The position numbers and the translations under genes are program-made. A DNA stretch of 64,000 bases from Brevibacterium aurantiacum (GTDB lineage: Bacteria > Actinomycetota > Actinomycetes > Actinomycetales > Brevibacteriaceae): assembly GCF_900169065.1 (NCBI RefSeq), contig NZ_FXZB01000005.1, forward strand, positions 62,001 to 126,000. The letters are read 5' to 3'. Positions 44,797 through 54,770 of the stretch are shown piece after piece. The notes under the pieces were generated by a model that had not been told where the DNA came from, made no database searches, and worked only from the letters and a program-made list of their open reading frames with translations. Position 1 is the first letter of the stretch. Each line of letters opens with the position of its first letter.

Positions 44797-46083
44797 CTAG
44801 AGCTTCCCGGTGGCCTTGAGATTGATGTAGAGATCGGCCAATGCGCCAGGCAGATCGTCGGGGCCCGCCTCGACGGACTGGACACCGGCACCGCGCAGAC
44901 GAGTCTGCAGTGACTTCGACGTCAGCAGCTCCGATTCTGCGGCTGCGGCGGTGAAGATCTCGTCGGTTCCGTCACGTCTGGCAGCCAGTTCACGCAGTCC
45001 GGGATCCTCGACAGAGGCCAGGACCACACGGTGGCGGGCCAGGAGCGTCGGCAGGACCGGCAGGATCTCATCGGAGACGCTGCCCTCGTCCAACGCTGTG
45101 ACGAGGACGACGAGGGCATGCTGGCGCGACGTGGCCAGAACGGTCGAAGAGATCTGCTCCCAGTCGGCATCGTAGAGTTCCGGATGCACCGTGGTCAGTG
45201 CCACCGACAGGTCATGGACAGGGTCCTTCGACCGATGACTCGAAGCGATGGCACGAATGCGAGCATCGGCGACGACGACATCGACGCGGTCACCTGCGCC
45301 CGAAGCCAGAGCCGTCAGCAGCAGAGCAGACTCCAACGCCGCATCGAAGACCGTGCCGTCTCCACACCGGCGTGCTGCCAGCCGGGACGAATCGACGACG
45401 ATGACGACCCGGCGGTCACGTTCTGGCCGCCAGGTCTTGACGACCAGGTCCTGGGCCCGGGCACTGGCCCGCCAATCGATCGAGCGCACATCATCACCGT
45501 CGACGTAATCGCGCAGCGAATCGAACTCCGTGCCCATGCCGCGGATCATCACCGCCGAGCGACCGTCGAGCTCACGCAGCTTCTGGGTCTTCGACGGCAG
45601 TTCACGTCGAGAGATGAACGGCGGCAGGACGCGCACGATCGCAGGAACGTCGAAGCTCTTCTGGCGGGCGATCAGGCCCACGACGCTGCGACTGCGGATG
45701 GTGACTTTGTCACCGTGCAGGGCACCACGACGCACCGGCAGGAGCTGAGTGACCACCTGCGTGTTCTCCTCCGGCGCAAGGTCGAGCCGCGAACGGGTGC
45801 TCTTCGCCCCGGCACTGGGCGACCAAGCATCCCGGACGGCTAGGCGAAGTCGTCTGGGGGAGTCGTTGACCACTGTGAGAGTGGAATGGGTGGGGTCTCC
45901 CAACCGGACCATCGGTCCCGGTGTGCGCTGAAGGGAGGCCAACCTCGGCGGCGGTGTGAGGAAGAAGTCGACGAGCGCGAGGAGGACGATGATGCCGGCG
46001 ACGATCAGCGCGCTGGTGAACCCCGGCATGAGCATGACGGGGATGATCCCAAGCAGGGTCAGCAGGAGCAGACGTGTGGTCAT
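44797..46083 (-). CDS. DUF58 domain protein (von Willebrand A-like)
   Basis: A 428-residue protein with two N-terminal membrane helices (about 1-40), a beta domain, and the DUF58 core GTEFDSLRDYVDGDDVRSID, WRASARAQDLVVK and the MIDAS-like VIVVDSSR. DUF58 proteins are partners of MoxR ATPases and may act in assembly or folding of envelope proteins. It starts immediately after the MoxR stop (TGA then ATG) and is the last gene of the five-gene minus-strand operon. Confidence 0.9.
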   Translation of the reverse strand: MTTRLLLLTLLGIIPVMLMPGFTSALIVAGIIVLLALVDFFLTPPPRLASLQRTPGPMVRLGDPTHSTLTVVNDSPRRLRLAVRDAWSPSAGAKSTRSRLDLAPEENTQVVTQLLPVRRGALHGDKVTIRSRSVVGLIARQKSFDVPAIVRVLPPFISRRELPSKTQKLRELDGRSAVMIRGMGTEFDSLRDYVDGDDVRSIDWRASARAQDLVVKTWRPERDRRVVIVVDSSRLAARRCGDGTVFDAALESALLLTALASGAGDRVDVVVADARIRAIASSHRSKDPVHDLSVALTTVHPELYDADWEQISSTVLATSRQHALVVLVTALDEGSVSDEILPVLPTLLARHRVVLASVEDPGLRELAARRDGTDEIFTAAAAESELLTSKSLQTRLRGAGVQSVEAGPDDLPGALADLYINLKATGKL

Positions 46084-47178
46084 TCAGCGCGGGACTTCGG
46101 TGGTTGCGATGATCGAGTTGAGGACCTGATCGACGTTGAGCCCGTCCATCTGAGCCTCCGGACGCAAGATCACACGGTGGCCCAGAGTCATATGAGCGAG
46201 GGCCTTGACGTCGTCGGGTGTCACGTAGCCGCGACCTGACAACCAGGCATAGGCGCGTGCGGCACCGAGCATTCGGGTGGCGCCACGAGGGGAGACGCCC
46301 AAGGCCAGGGACGGTGCCTGCCTCGTGGCTCTGGCGAGGTCGACGATGTAGGTGATGACCTGTGGGGCGATGTAGATCTCGGCGATGCGCTCGCGCGCCT
46401 GCGCGATCATGGCCGCGTCGACGACCGGGGTCAGTCCCGCCTCGGCGAGGTGGGAGGCATCGAAGCCGTGGGCGTGACGGTTGAGGATCTCGAATTCCAG
46501 ATCGCGTTCGGGCAGTCCGAGCACGAGTTTGAACAGGAAGCGGTCGAGCTGAGCCTCGGGCAGGGGGTAGGTGCCCTCATACTCCAGCGGGTTCTGGGTG
46601 GCAGCGACCATGAACGGTTCGGGCAGGGCACGGGACCCGCCGCCGACGGAGACCTGGTGTTCCTCCATGGCCTCGAGCAGAGCCGACTGGGTCTTGGGCG
46701 GGGTGCGGTTGATCTCATCGGCGATGAGGATGTTGGTGAACACGGGTCCGGCTCGGAACTCGAAGTTCGACACGGATGCGTCATAGACCAGCGAGCCGGT
46801 GACATCGCTGGGCATGAGGTCCGGCGTGAACTGGATGCGTGTGTTGTCGAGGCTGACCGAGGTGGCGAAGCTGCGCACCAAGAGGGTCTTGGCGACGCCG
46901 GGCACACCTTCGAGCAGGACGTGGCCCTGGCACAGGAGGGCGATGAGCATGCCGGTGACTGCTTCGTCCTGGCCGACGACGGCCTTGGCGATCTGCGTGC
47001 GCACATCGACGAATGCCTCGCGCAGCGGGTCGCGTTCCTGGGCCGGCTGCTGTGGGGCCTGCATCGGCTGAGCCTGCTGGGGCTGCGCCGGCTGCTGCGG
47101 CTGTTCCTGTGACGGGGCCTGTTGCGGCTGCGCCGGTTGCTGGGGCTGGGCGGAGTTCTCTCCCGGAGTCTGTGTCAT
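46084..47178 (-). CDS. MoxR family AAA+ ATPase
   Basis: A 364-residue AAA+ chaperone. Walker A is [14 protein letters not shown], Walker B is [15 protein letters not shown], and the sensor region [22 protein letters not shown] is typical of MoxR. The first ~45 residues are a Gln/Pro/Ala-rich repeat tail. MoxR ATPases work with DUF58/VWA proteins on envelope or metal-enzyme maturation. It overlaps DUF4350 upstream by four bases. Confidence 0.94.
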   Translation of the reverse strand: MTQTPGENSAQPQQPAQPQQAPSQEQPQQPAQPQQAQPMQAPQQPAQERDPLREAFVDVRTQIAKAVVGQDEAVTGMLIALLCQGHVLLEGVPGVAKTLLVRSFATSVSLDNTRIQFTPDLMPSDVTGSLVYDASVSNFEFRAGPVFTNILIADEINRTPPKTQSALLEAMEEHQVSVGGGSRALPEPFMVAATQNPLEYEGTYPLPEAQLDRFLFKLVLGLPERDLEFEILNRHAHGFDASHLAEAGLTPVVDAAMIAQARERIAEIYIAPQVITYIVDLARATRQAPSLALGVSPRGATRMLGAARAYAWLSGRGYVTPDDVKALAHMTLGHRVILRPEAQMDGLNVDQVLNSIIATTEVPR

Positions 47179-48440
47179 GAGACCTCGCTTTCGATGAGGG
47201 TGAGCAGATGGACGATGTTCGCCAGATCTGAGTCGGTGTGGGGCACCGCGGAGGAGAAGACCGACTCGATTTGGGCCGGATCGCGGCCCGTGGAATTCGA
47301 GATGCCGACGATGATGTCAGTCAGGCCCGCCTCGGGTCCCAGCGCCAACCGCTTCGCAATGCGCAGCAGGGCACCCGTGCGCAGGGTGTGCAGGGCTCCG
47401 GTCCGGTCATGGCTGCGTGCAGCCAGAGCCGCTCGACCGTGCACCGTCTCCACTGCGGGAACGATCACCGGCAGGCGTTCGACGGCCAGGGGACCGAACC
47501 TGCGGCCGATGATGAGGAGGAGGACGATGATGCACGGAACCAGCCATACGGCTCCGGCGATGAACCAGCTGGGCACATAGTCCAGCGTCGATGGTGCCGA
47601 TTCGGAGTCAGCGGACTCGGTGGGGTAGTAGACGACCAGATGGTCGGTCTGTGAGAGTTCGGAGAGTACCAGCGAGGCATGGCCCTCTTCGTCGATGCCG
47701 GCGTTGGTCGCCCAGGTGGAATTGCCGAGGACGGTGACGGGAAAGTCGCCCTTTCCTCCGCCGCCCTGGTCGACGATGAGCTGTCCGTGAGCCGATCCGG
47801 GAGTCACTGCGCCGCCGTCGATCTGCGAGACACCGGGACCGGCGAATGGGTAGCAGGCGCGAAGACCCTCGGTTCCCTTCCTGGCTTCGGCATACTCGTA
47901 GTCACCGGTCTCTACCGGGCCTGCAGCCTCGGCTGAGGGCACAGCACAATCTGGCTGTGAGATCTTATCCGGAGACGCCAGCGGACTGAGGCTGTCATTG
48001 ACCGTGATGCGGTCGGTGAATTCCTGGACGGCATAGCCGGGGTCGATGAGCACGAGACGGTTGTCCTCGGCTGCCAGTTCGGACCGGAAGCCATCGATGT
48101 CGCCCTGGGAGAGCGTCTCGGCCTGCGTGGGAATCAGCAGTGACGTGTCGGGTTGTCCGGCGGCTTTATGGGCTGTGTCGAAATCCTCGGTGGTGGTGAC
48201 GTCGACCCCCTGGTCGCGCAGGGTCTCGACCATGGCCTTCGTGCCGTCGCGTGAAGTGGAGTCGTAGTGCAGCGGGGCATCGGTGCCCCGGTCGGATGTC
48301 ATCAGCATCGTCGCGATCACAGTGATGAGGATGGCGACGGCCGCGACGATCCATACCCCAGCCGATCTCAGGCGAGCCGTCACCGGCACGGCCGCACTGG
48401 AACGGGTTCCCCTGGTTGCGACGTCGATGAAGGCGCTCAT
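47175..48440 (-). CDS. DUF4350 family membrane protein
   Basis: A 421-residue protein with one helix near the N-terminus (about 29-50), a large extracytoplasmic domain, a second helix (about 300-325) and a cytosolic C-terminal part. The N-terminal domain matches DUF4350, a GATase-like fold seen next to MoxR and DUF4129 genes. Function unknown. Overlaps its neighbours by four bases on both sides. Confidence 0.85.
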   Translation of the reverse strand: MSAFIDVATRGTRSSAAVPVTARLRSAGVWIVAAVAILITVIATMLMTSDRGTDAPLHYDSTSRDGTKAMVETLRDQGVDVTTTEDFDTAHKAAGQPDTSLLIPTQAETLSQGDIDGFRSELAAEDNRLVLIDPGYAVQEFTDRITVNDSLSPLASPDKISQPDCAVPSAEAAGPVETGDYEYAEARKGTEGLRACYPFAGPGVSQIDGGAVTPGSAHGQLIVDQGGGGKGDFPVTVLGNSTWATNAGIDEEGHASLVLSELSQTDHLVVYYPTESADSESAPSTLDYVPSWFIAGAVWLVPCIIVLLLIIGRRFGPLAVERLPVIVPAVETVHGRAALAARSHDRTGALHTLRTGALLRIAKRLALGPEAGLTDIIVGISNSTGRDPAQIESVFSSAVPHTDSDLANIVHLLTLIESEVS

Positions 48441-49093
48441 GATGCCACCGCCGATCGCTGCCGAGGGTTCAAGGCGCTGAGCCTGCCATCGAGTGCCTGG
48501 AATTCGCCATAGGTTGTCTGCAGCGAATCGTTCGAAGTTCGGTCGCGTTCCTCACCGAAGAGGAGGTCGTTGAAGACGTTCGCCACGCGAGCCAGCTCTC
48601 GCCTGTGCTCGGGCAGGTGCTCTCCGGCGGTGCGGCTGAGTTCGCTGGCCGTCGACGCCGAATCGAGAGTCACGATCTGCTTCTGCGAGAGTACGGCGAA
48701 GATGGCACGGGCGGAATCGATGACCGCGGTCCTCATATCCCCACGTTCGGCAGCGGCCCGGGCGCTGTCCCTCCACGGACCGGGCTGCGGTGACGCAACA
48801 ACGGGGTCGAATGCCGACAGCGGAAGGCTGGTCTTCTTCAGCCCGACGCGCCTGACTCGCCAGATGATCAGCGCGATGATGGCCGCGAGGGCTGCGACGA
48901 CGATGAGCAGCAGCCATGGTGAGTTGCCGTCCAAGGCGGTGGAGACGAGTGAGTCCCAGATGCTGCTGAGCCATTGTCCGAGCTGTTCCAAAGGGGTGAG
49001 ATCGGTGTTCGAGTATTCGTTCTTCGACAGTTCGTCTTCGACCAATTCGCGGCCGGTTTCACGATCGATGGGAGAGCTGCTGAGGATGCTCAT
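48437..49093 (-). CDS. DUF4129 family membrane protein
   Basis: A 218-residue protein with one transmembrane segment (about 65-85) and a C-terminal DUF4129 domain, a helical domain found beside transglutaminase or MoxR operons. The ATG at 49093 has GGAGGG upstream at good spacing; the much longer open frame in the same phase is not supported. Overlaps both neighbours by four bases. Confidence 0.87.
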   Translation of the reverse strand: MSILSSSPIDRETGRELVEDELSKNEYSNTDLTPLEQLGQWLSSIWDSLVSTALDGNSPWLLLIVVAALAAIIALIIWRVRRVGLKKTSLPLSAFDPVVASPQPGPWRDSARAAAERGDMRTAVIDSARAIFAVLSQKQIVTLDSASTASELSRTAGEHLPEHRRELARVANVFNDLLFGEERDRTSNDSLQTTYGEFQALDGRLSALNPRQRSAVAS

Positions 49094-50145
49094 GCGCTGC
49101 CCTCCTCGCGGCGGATGAGAACCAGGTCGAAGCCTTCGGAACGCATGCGCTGGTCGAAGTAGCAGACGCAGACGAGGCAGGAGAAGTAGGCGAAGAGGAT
49201 CGCCGAGGATACGGTCGTCAAGATCAGGAGAGCGGCTCCGGCGACGACGGTGATGACCGTGATCGACGTCGAGGATGCGGCAGCGGCCCCGATGGCAAGC
49301 GTCGCGATGACGGTGAGGACCGAGACGAGCGGGGTGATGATGAGCTGGACCAATTGGTTGGACAGGAAGTAGCCGAGCCCCAGCTGGCCGAGGGTGCGCC
49401 AGAATCCTCGCCCGGTCAGCGTCCACGAACGGCGCAGTCCCGCACGCACGCCCAAGCCCTCGACGGCGATGGCCGAGCCGGTGAAGGCGAACCGCAGGTT
49501 GAGCCAGATCAGGGCGCACACCCACAGCCCCAGAGCGACGAGCGCGGTGACGATTGCAACAACCGGATTGTCGGCCAGGGCGAACAGAACTGAGGGAAGA
49601 CTGAGCAGAAGCAGCAGGCCGAGGTTGACGGCACCCAGGAGCAGCGCGGCGAGAATGAGCGTCCACCGGCGCCCGTGCAGAGACCTCCACGACTGCGTCA
49701 AGGTGGTCTTGCGTGCCCCGAACGAGGCCTCGGCACCGCTGGCGGCCAGCCCGGCGAGGAAATGGGCCACGCCGAGGCTGAGCAGGCTGATCGCGAACGA
49801 TCCCATCTGCGCGAGCAGGAAGAACCCGGACATCGCATCGTCATTGCTGACGATGTCGTTGAGGAAAGGCAGGAACTGCAGGACGACGAAGGTTCCCAGC
49901 GCGGTCAGAATCAGAGTCCAGAGCGTGAATACGATGAGAGCGGCACCGATGGTGAGGCCGGGAATGAACCTCAGCAGCCGGAAACCGGAATCGAGCACCT
50001 CGAAGAAGGTCAGCGGTCGTTTGGCCAGGATTCCACGCGGGGAAGGCGGGTGCCATTCGTGATGCGTCGGGCCCTGATCTCGTCGTTGCCACTGACCGGT
50101 CTGCCAGTCGACCTCTGAGGTCCACGCATTCGATCGTCCCATCAC
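49090..50145 (-). CDS. Multi-pass membrane protein, first gene of the MoxR operon
   Basis: A 351-residue protein with about six hydrophobic segments and a hydrophilic N-terminus beginning MMGRSNAWTSEV. It resembles the membrane domain found in some glycerophosphodiester phosphodiesterases, without the catalytic domain; I cannot assign a function. GTG start at 50145 (or ATG 50142) with AGGA upstream. It is divergent from mtrA and begins the operon that runs through DUF4129, DUF4350, MoxR and DUF58. Confidence 0.82.
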   Translation of the reverse strand: MMGRSNAWTSEVDWQTGQWQRRDQGPTHHEWHPPSPRGILAKRPLTFFEVLDSGFRLLRFIPGLTIGAALIVFTLWTLILTALGTFVVLQFLPFLNDIVSNDDAMSGFFLLAQMGSFAISLLSLGVAHFLAGLAASGAEASFGARKTTLTQSWRSLHGRRWTLILAALLLGAVNLGLLLLLSLPSVLFALADNPVVAIVTALVALGLWVCALIWLNLRFAFTGSAIAVEGLGVRAGLRRSWTLTGRGFWRTLGQLGLGYFLSNQLVQLIITPLVSVLTVIATLAIGAAAASSTSITVITVVAGAALLILTTVSSAILFAYFSCLVCVCYFDQRMRSEGFDLVLIRREEGSA

Positions 50146-50265
50146 CGAACAATCCTGCCATGTTTCGCGGCCCGACGCCGAGTCGAATCGCCCCCGAAGC
50201 TGTGTTCACGACGTCTGCATTCAGCGGTGGGGGTGTCGAGGTCGAAAGATTGGACGCTCATAAGC

Positions 50266-50271
50266 GACAAT
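50266..50271 (+). promoter_or_regulatory. Candidate -10 box of mtrA (leaderless)
   Basis: GACAAT ends six bases before the ATG at 50278. GGGAGG lies between them but touches the ATG directly, too close for normal ribosome binding. Confidence 0.4.
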
Positions 50272-50277
50272 GGGAGG

Positions 50278-50958
50278 ATGAACGCTCGTATCCTCGTAGT
50301 TGATGATGACACGGCTCTGGCCGAAATGATCGGAATTGTGCTCAAAAGTGAAGGCTTCGAACCCTTCTTCTGTGCCACCGGCGATCAGGCTTTCGACGAA
50401 TTCCAAAAGGTGAATCCGGACCTCGTCCTCCTCGACCTCATGCTGCCCGGGAAGGACGGACTCGAGGTCTGTCGGGAGATCCGGGAGATCTCCTCCGTGC
50501 CGATCATAATGCTCACGGCGAAATCGGACACCGTGGACGTCGTCCTCGGCCTGGAGTCCGGTGCCGATGACTACGTTCCCAAACCGTTCAAGCCCAAGGA
50601 GCTCATTGCCAGGGTGCGGGCCCGCCTGCGCATCTCCGAACCGCAGGCGCCGGAACTGCTCACCGTCGGCGATGTCGTTGTCGACGTCGCCGGTCACACG
50701 GTGACCAAGGGCGGTTCCCCGATCTCCCTGACCCCGCTCGAGTTCGATCTGCTGGTGGCGCTGGCCCGCAAACCCTGGCAGGTCTTCTCCCGTGAGACCC
50801 TGCTCGAAGAGGTGTGGGGCTACCGGCATGCGGCGGACACCCGTCTTGTGAACGTGCACGTGCAGCGACTGCGTTCGAAGATCGAGCGTGACCCGGAGAA
50901 GCCGGACATCATCGTGACCGTTCGCGGCGTGGGATATAAGGCAGGCAGAGCGGCGTGA
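50278..50958 (+). CDS. mtrA: Two-component response regulator MtrA
   Basis: A 226-residue OmpR-type regulator. The receiver has the acidic pair in VVDDDTAL, the phosphorylated Asp53 in LVLLDLMLPGKDG and Lys in YVPKPFKP; the winged-helix domain (about 130-226) has TPLEFDLLVALARKP and the RHAADTRLVNVHVQRLRSKIE recognition region. MtrA is an essential regulator of division and wall hydrolase genes in many actinobacteria. The order mtrA-mtrB-lpqB is the known one. ATG 50278 matches the family start and sits six bases after a -10-like box. The stop overlaps the mtrB GTG. Confidence 0.96.
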   Translation: MNARILVVDDDTALAEMIGIVLKSEGFEPFFCATGDQAFDEFQKVNPDLVLLDLMLPGKDGLEVCREIREISSVPIIMLTAKSDTVDVVLGLESGADDYVPKPFKPKELIARVRARLRISEPQAPELLTVGDVVVDVAGHTVTKGGSPISLTPLEFDLLVALARKPWQVFSRETLLEEVWGYRHAADTRLVNVHVQRLRSKIERDPEKPDIIVTVRGVGYKAGRAA

Positions 50959-53021
50959 GTCCCACCTCGGCTGTGGGCGGAGCGATCCGCACCGCAGCCT
51001 CGGCGGTCCAGACGTTCTGGAGGTTCCTCCTCCGTTCGTTCAGCCATTCCCTGCAGCTGCGGATCGTCGTCCTCACCATCGTCCTCACCTCCGTGGCCAT
51101 CTTCGGAGTGGGGACGTACATGTCCCAGCAGATCTCACGTGGCCTCTTCGACACCCGGCTCCAGTCCCTGTCCTCTCAGGCCGGGACCATCGTCTCCGAG
51201 CTGCGCAGCCTCGCCCCCGTCGACGGGCAGGCGGTGACTCAGGAGAACCTGAGCTCTCAGCTCTCTTCGATCTACAACCGCTCCACCGGTTCCGTGTACT
51301 CGCTGTCGTTGGAGCCCAGTGATCCGAACTCATCGTTCTCAACCGTCAGTGCGGGGAAGACGGAGTCTGATGGCTCCGCCGTCGAGGTGCCCGCCACCGA
51401 TGAGCTCAAGGAGGCCATCGGCAAGGCCCCGACCGATGACATGCTCTACCAGTCCGTGGCCCTTCCCGACGGTTCCGGTCCCGGTCTGCTGATCACTCAG
51501 GAACTCCAGATCCCAGGTGCCGGTCAATTCCAGCTCTATTATCTGGGTGACCTGTCCGAGCAGCAGGACACCCTCGACTTCGTGCAGCGTTCGATGCTCG
51601 TCGCAGCCCTTGTCCTCGTCGTTCTCGTCGGCGCGGTGGCCTGGATCGTCACCCGGCTCGTGGTGACTCCGGTTCGCACCGGCGCCGAGGTGGCACGTCT
51701 GATCGCCGATGGTGACCTGGACGAGCGCATGCCGGTTCACGGCAATGACGAGATCGCGGTGCTGGGGGAGTCCTTCAACGACATGGCCGACACTCTGCAG
51801 CATCAGATTCAGCAGATGGAGCGACTCTCCGTCCTGCAGCGACAGTTCGTCTCCGACGTCTCCCACGAGCTGCGCACACCCCTGACCACGATCCGGGCCG
51901 CCGCAGACCTCATCTACGATGCGCGCGACGACCTCGATCCGGTCACCTCCCGCAGCGCGGAACTGCTGAACTCGCAGGCGGAGAGGTTCGACAATCTCCT
52001 CTCGGACCTGCTCGAGATCTCCCGCTACGACGCCGGTGCCGCCGCCCTCGTGGCCAAGCCCGTCGATGTTGGGGCCATCGTGACCTCGATCATCGAAACG
52101 GTGTCGATGGTGGCTGACCAGATGTCGACGAACATCGTCGTCCACGCCCCGTCCTCGCCGGTGATGGCCGAGGTCGACCGCGTGCGCATCACCCGTATCG
52201 TGCGCAACCTCGTCGTCAATGCGATCGAACACGGAGAGTCCAATCCGATCGACATCTATGTCGCCTCCAACGCCGAGGCGGTGGCCGTGAGCGTGCGTGA
52301 CCACGGGGTGGGCATGAACGAAGAGCAGGTCGAGCACGTCTTCGACCGCTTCTGGCGTGCGGATCCCGCCCGCAAACGCACCTTGGGCGGTTCTGGTCTG
52401 GGGCTGGCCATCTCGCTCGAGGACGCTCACCTGCACAACGGCTGGCTGCAGGTCTGGGGCAAATTGGGAGAGGGCTCGTGTTTCCGCCTGACCATTCCAC
52501 GCCGTCCAGATCAGGAGATCACGTCCTCACCTCTGCCTCTGCCGCCACGAGATGCGCAGATCCAGGGTGCCGCCCTGGTAGCCGGCCCGCTGTCCTCGGA
52601 CGGTTCCGTGCGGATCCAGACGGGCTCGATTCCCATCGTGGTCGAGACCGGTCAGACTGGCCCCGCCCACGACGGCTTCGTCGATGAGCCTGAGGTCATC
52701 AGCGGTGATTCGGCCATCATCGACGACGGCACCGATATTGACACCGACTCCGACGACGAGACACTTGATGTCGACGAGGCTGGCACAGCCACGGAGGTCA
52801 GTGACGACCCGGATGCCGCGAATGACTCTGAGGCGCGCAAGGGTTCTGAGACTCGCAAGGACTCGGATACCGGGAGGGACTCGGAGGGCGAGCCCGACTC
52901 CGACGCCGAGGCAGGCAGCAGTGAGCCCGAGCCCGACGCTGCTGGCGACGCCGAAATTCACATCGACATGGACACCGTTTGGCACCCCAGCACCACTCCC
53001 GAAGGAGGATCGAAGTCATGA
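50955..53021 (+). CDS. mtrB: Sensor histidine kinase MtrB
   Basis: A 688-residue membrane kinase for MtrA. One helix at about 36-56, an extracytoplasmic domain, a second helix at about 208-230, a HAMP domain, then the His box SDVSHELRTPLTTIRAAADL and the ATP-binding domain with NLVVNAIEHGE, RDHGVGM and GGSGLGLAI, ending near residue 515. A further ~173 residues of Asp/Glu/Ser/Thr-rich sequence follow. MtrB proteins often have some tail, but this one is long. GTG start overlaps the mtrA stop; its own stop overlaps lpqB by four bases. Confidence 0.96.
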   Translation: MSPTSAVGGAIRTAASAVQTFWRFLLRSFSHSLQLRIVVLTIVLTSVAIFGVGTYMSQQISRGLFDTRLQSLSSQAGTIVSELRSLAPVDGQAVTQENLSSQLSSIYNRSTGSVYSLSLEPSDPNSSFSTVSAGKTESDGSAVEVPATDELKEAIGKAPTDDMLYQSVALPDGSGPGLLITQELQIPGAGQFQLYYLGDLSEQQDTLDFVQRSMLVAALVLVVLVGAVAWIVTRLVVTPVRTGAEVARLIADGDLDERMPVHGNDEIAVLGESFNDMADTLQHQIQQMERLSVLQRQFVSDVSHELRTPLTTIRAAADLIYDARDDLDPVTSRSAELLNSQAERFDNLLSDLLEISRYDAGAAALVAKPVDVGAIVTSIIETVSMVADQMSTNIVVHAPSSPVMAEVDRVRITRIVRNLVVNAIEHGESNPIDIYVASNAEAVAVSVRDHGVGMNEEQVEHVFDRFWRADPARKRTLGGSGLGLAISLEDAHLHNGWLQVWGKLGEGSCFRLTIPRRPDQEITSSPLPLPPRDAQIQGAALVAGPLSSDGSVRIQTGSIPIVVETGQTGPAHDGFVDEPEVISGDSAIIDDGTDIDTDSDDETLDVDEAGTATEVSDDPDAANDSEARKGSETRKDSDTGRDSEGEPDSDAEAGSSEPEPDAAGDAEIHIDMDTVWHPSTTPEGGSKS

Positions 53022-54739
53022 AGACTCCCCGCCGTAGGAAGAGTCTGCAGATGCTCATCCTCGCCATCTTCGCCACCATGGCGCTGGGAGCCTGTTCCTC
53101 GATCCCGAGCAGTTCGCCCGTCGGTCACATCGAAGCGGGATCCGGTGACCCCGGAGCCAGCAGCGCCCGTATCCCTGACGGCCCTGAACCCGGTGACAGC
53201 ATCGGTGAGATCGTCCGCGGATTCTTAGCAGCCGGTGCGGGTACCGGAAACAACTTCTCCGTCGCCAAGTCCTTCCTCACCGAGGCCGAGGCCCAGGAAT
53301 GGAATCCGCAGGAGTCGGTGTCAATACTGCCCAACGACACCGATCTGGACTCGCTCAACGCCGGAGTCACCTCCGACAACAAAACGCTGACGATGTCGGC
53401 CCCGGTCGTCGGGCTCGTCAACTCCTCGGGCATCTACAATTCCACCAAGCCGGGAACTCAGTCGAACATGGAGTTCTCGCTGCGTCAGGAGAACGGGGAG
53501 TGGCGCATCGCCTCGGCGCCCGATGGTCTGCTCATCTCCGAGACAGAGTTCCAGACGATCTTCCTCAACTACTCGCTGCAGTTCTTCACCTCCGACTACT
53601 CCTACCTAGTCCCGGACTCCCGGTGGTTCCTCCGGTCCTCGTCAACACCGACGGCGCTCATCAACGAACTCCTCAGCGGACCGGCCTCGTACCTCTCGGG
53701 CGCGGTCGTGACCGCAATCCCTGGTGGTGCGAAACTCAGCGACACCAACGTGGTGACCATTGAGAACGGTGTTGCGCATATCGCCTTGGGCAGCCAGGGA
53801 GATGCGCCGACAGACAGAGAGAAGGGGCTGATCCGACAGCAGATCGCGTCGACGCTCAAGGTCATCCCCTCCATTTCGAGCATCGAGCTGACCATCGGCG
53901 GACAGCTCGTTTCGGAGAGTCTGCAGCCGAAGACCGATTCCTCCGTCCAGGTCGACGGTCCACCCGTGGTGCTGTCCCAGGACCGGCTCTCACGCATCTC
54001 CGGCACGACAGTGGCCAAGGTCGAGAACAGCCCGAATCTGGCTAAGGTCAAAGCCAGCGATCCAGCCGTGTCCTTCGACGATTCGCTCTACGTCTACCTG
54101 CAGAACTCCGGTAAGGAGCTCATGCGGCTCAAGGCCGATACCGTTGATGCGACTCCGATCTTCAAGGGCAAGAAGCTCGTCCGCCCCAGCATCGACCGGT
54201 TCAACACGGTGTGGACCGGAGAACGCGATAACAAGGGCAAGCTCACCGCCATCGGCGAAGACAGCAAGGAGTACTCGATCGCCACGGACTTCCTCTCCGG
54301 TCGAGATCTCATCGACCTCGAAGTCTCACGCGACGGGACACGGATCGCGCTGCTGAGCCGGCACAAGGGCGAACCCTCACGCATCGACGTCGTCGGCATC
54401 CCGCGTGACAAGGCGGGCAACCCCTCCAGCGCTGTGTCCGATGCCCCGATCGAGGTTGGATCGAACTTCGACGAGGTCAAGGACATCTCGTGGGCGGGAT
54501 CGACGTCGCTGGTGGCCTTGGCTGCGATGGAAGGCGATGAGGTCCAGCCGTTCCGCATCGGTGTCACCGGACCTCCGGCGCAGCTGGGAGAGGTCCCCGA
54601 CGGCAGCCGCATCGCCTCGGGCGAGGACGGACGTTCGATTCTCGTGACGAGCTCATCAGGTGAGATCTACTCCTACAATTCCAACGCCTGGCAGAAGCTC
54701 GTCGACATCACGGCCAAAGACCCCTCCTATCCGGGCTGA
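53018..54739 (+). CDS. lpqB: Lipoprotein LpqB
   Basis: A 573-residue lipoprotein. The signal peptide ends in the lipobox ALGAC, so the mature protein is anchored by Cys on the outer face of the membrane. The middle carries a GerMN domain and the C-terminal half a beta-propeller-like LpqB domain. In mycobacteria LpqB interacts with MtrB and tunes MtrAB signalling. Start ATG at 53018 overlaps the mtrB stop; the longer frame is not needed. Confidence 0.95.
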   Translation: MKTPRRRKSLQMLILAIFATMALGACSSIPSSSPVGHIEAGSGDPGASSARIPDGPEPGDSIGEIVRGFLAAGAGTGNNFSVAKSFLTEAEAQEWNPQESVSILPNDTDLDSLNAGVTSDNKTLTMSAPVVGLVNSSGIYNSTKPGTQSNMEFSLRQENGEWRIASAPDGLLISETEFQTIFLNYSLQFFTSDYSYLVPDSRWFLRSSSTPTALINELLSGPASYLSGAVVTAIPGGAKLSDTNVVTIENGVAHIALGSQGDAPTDREKGLIRQQIASTLKVIPSISSIELTIGGQLVSESLQPKTDSSVQVDGPPVVLSQDRLSRISGTTVAKVENSPNLAKVKASDPAVSFDDSLYVYLQNSGKELMRLKADTVDATPIFKGKKLVRPSIDRFNTVWTGERDNKGKLTAIGEDSKEYSIATDFLSGRDLIDLEVSRDGTRIALLSRHKGEPSRIDVVGIPRDKAGNPSSAVSDAPIEVGSNFDEVKDISWAGSTSLVALAAMEGDEVQPFRIGVTGPPAQLGEVPDGSRIASGEDGRSILVTSSSGEIYSYNSNAWQKLVDITAKDPSYPG

Positions 54740-54758
54740 GGTGCGCAGCGCGGCGAGG

Positions 54759-54764
54759 TAGATT
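54759..54764 (+). promoter_or_regulatory. Candidate -10 box of the comF-like gene (leaderless)
   Basis: TAGATT ends six bases before the ATG at 54771. No Shine-Dalgarno site is present. Confidence 0.45.
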
Positions 54765-54770
54765 TCTCCC

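Noticed and set aside
48437..49690. Long 417-codon version of the DUF4129 gene
   Set aside because: The extra N-terminal part is antisense-like Arg/Pro-rich sequence overlapping the upstream membrane gene; the ATG at 49093 has a good ribosome site and a four-base overlap.
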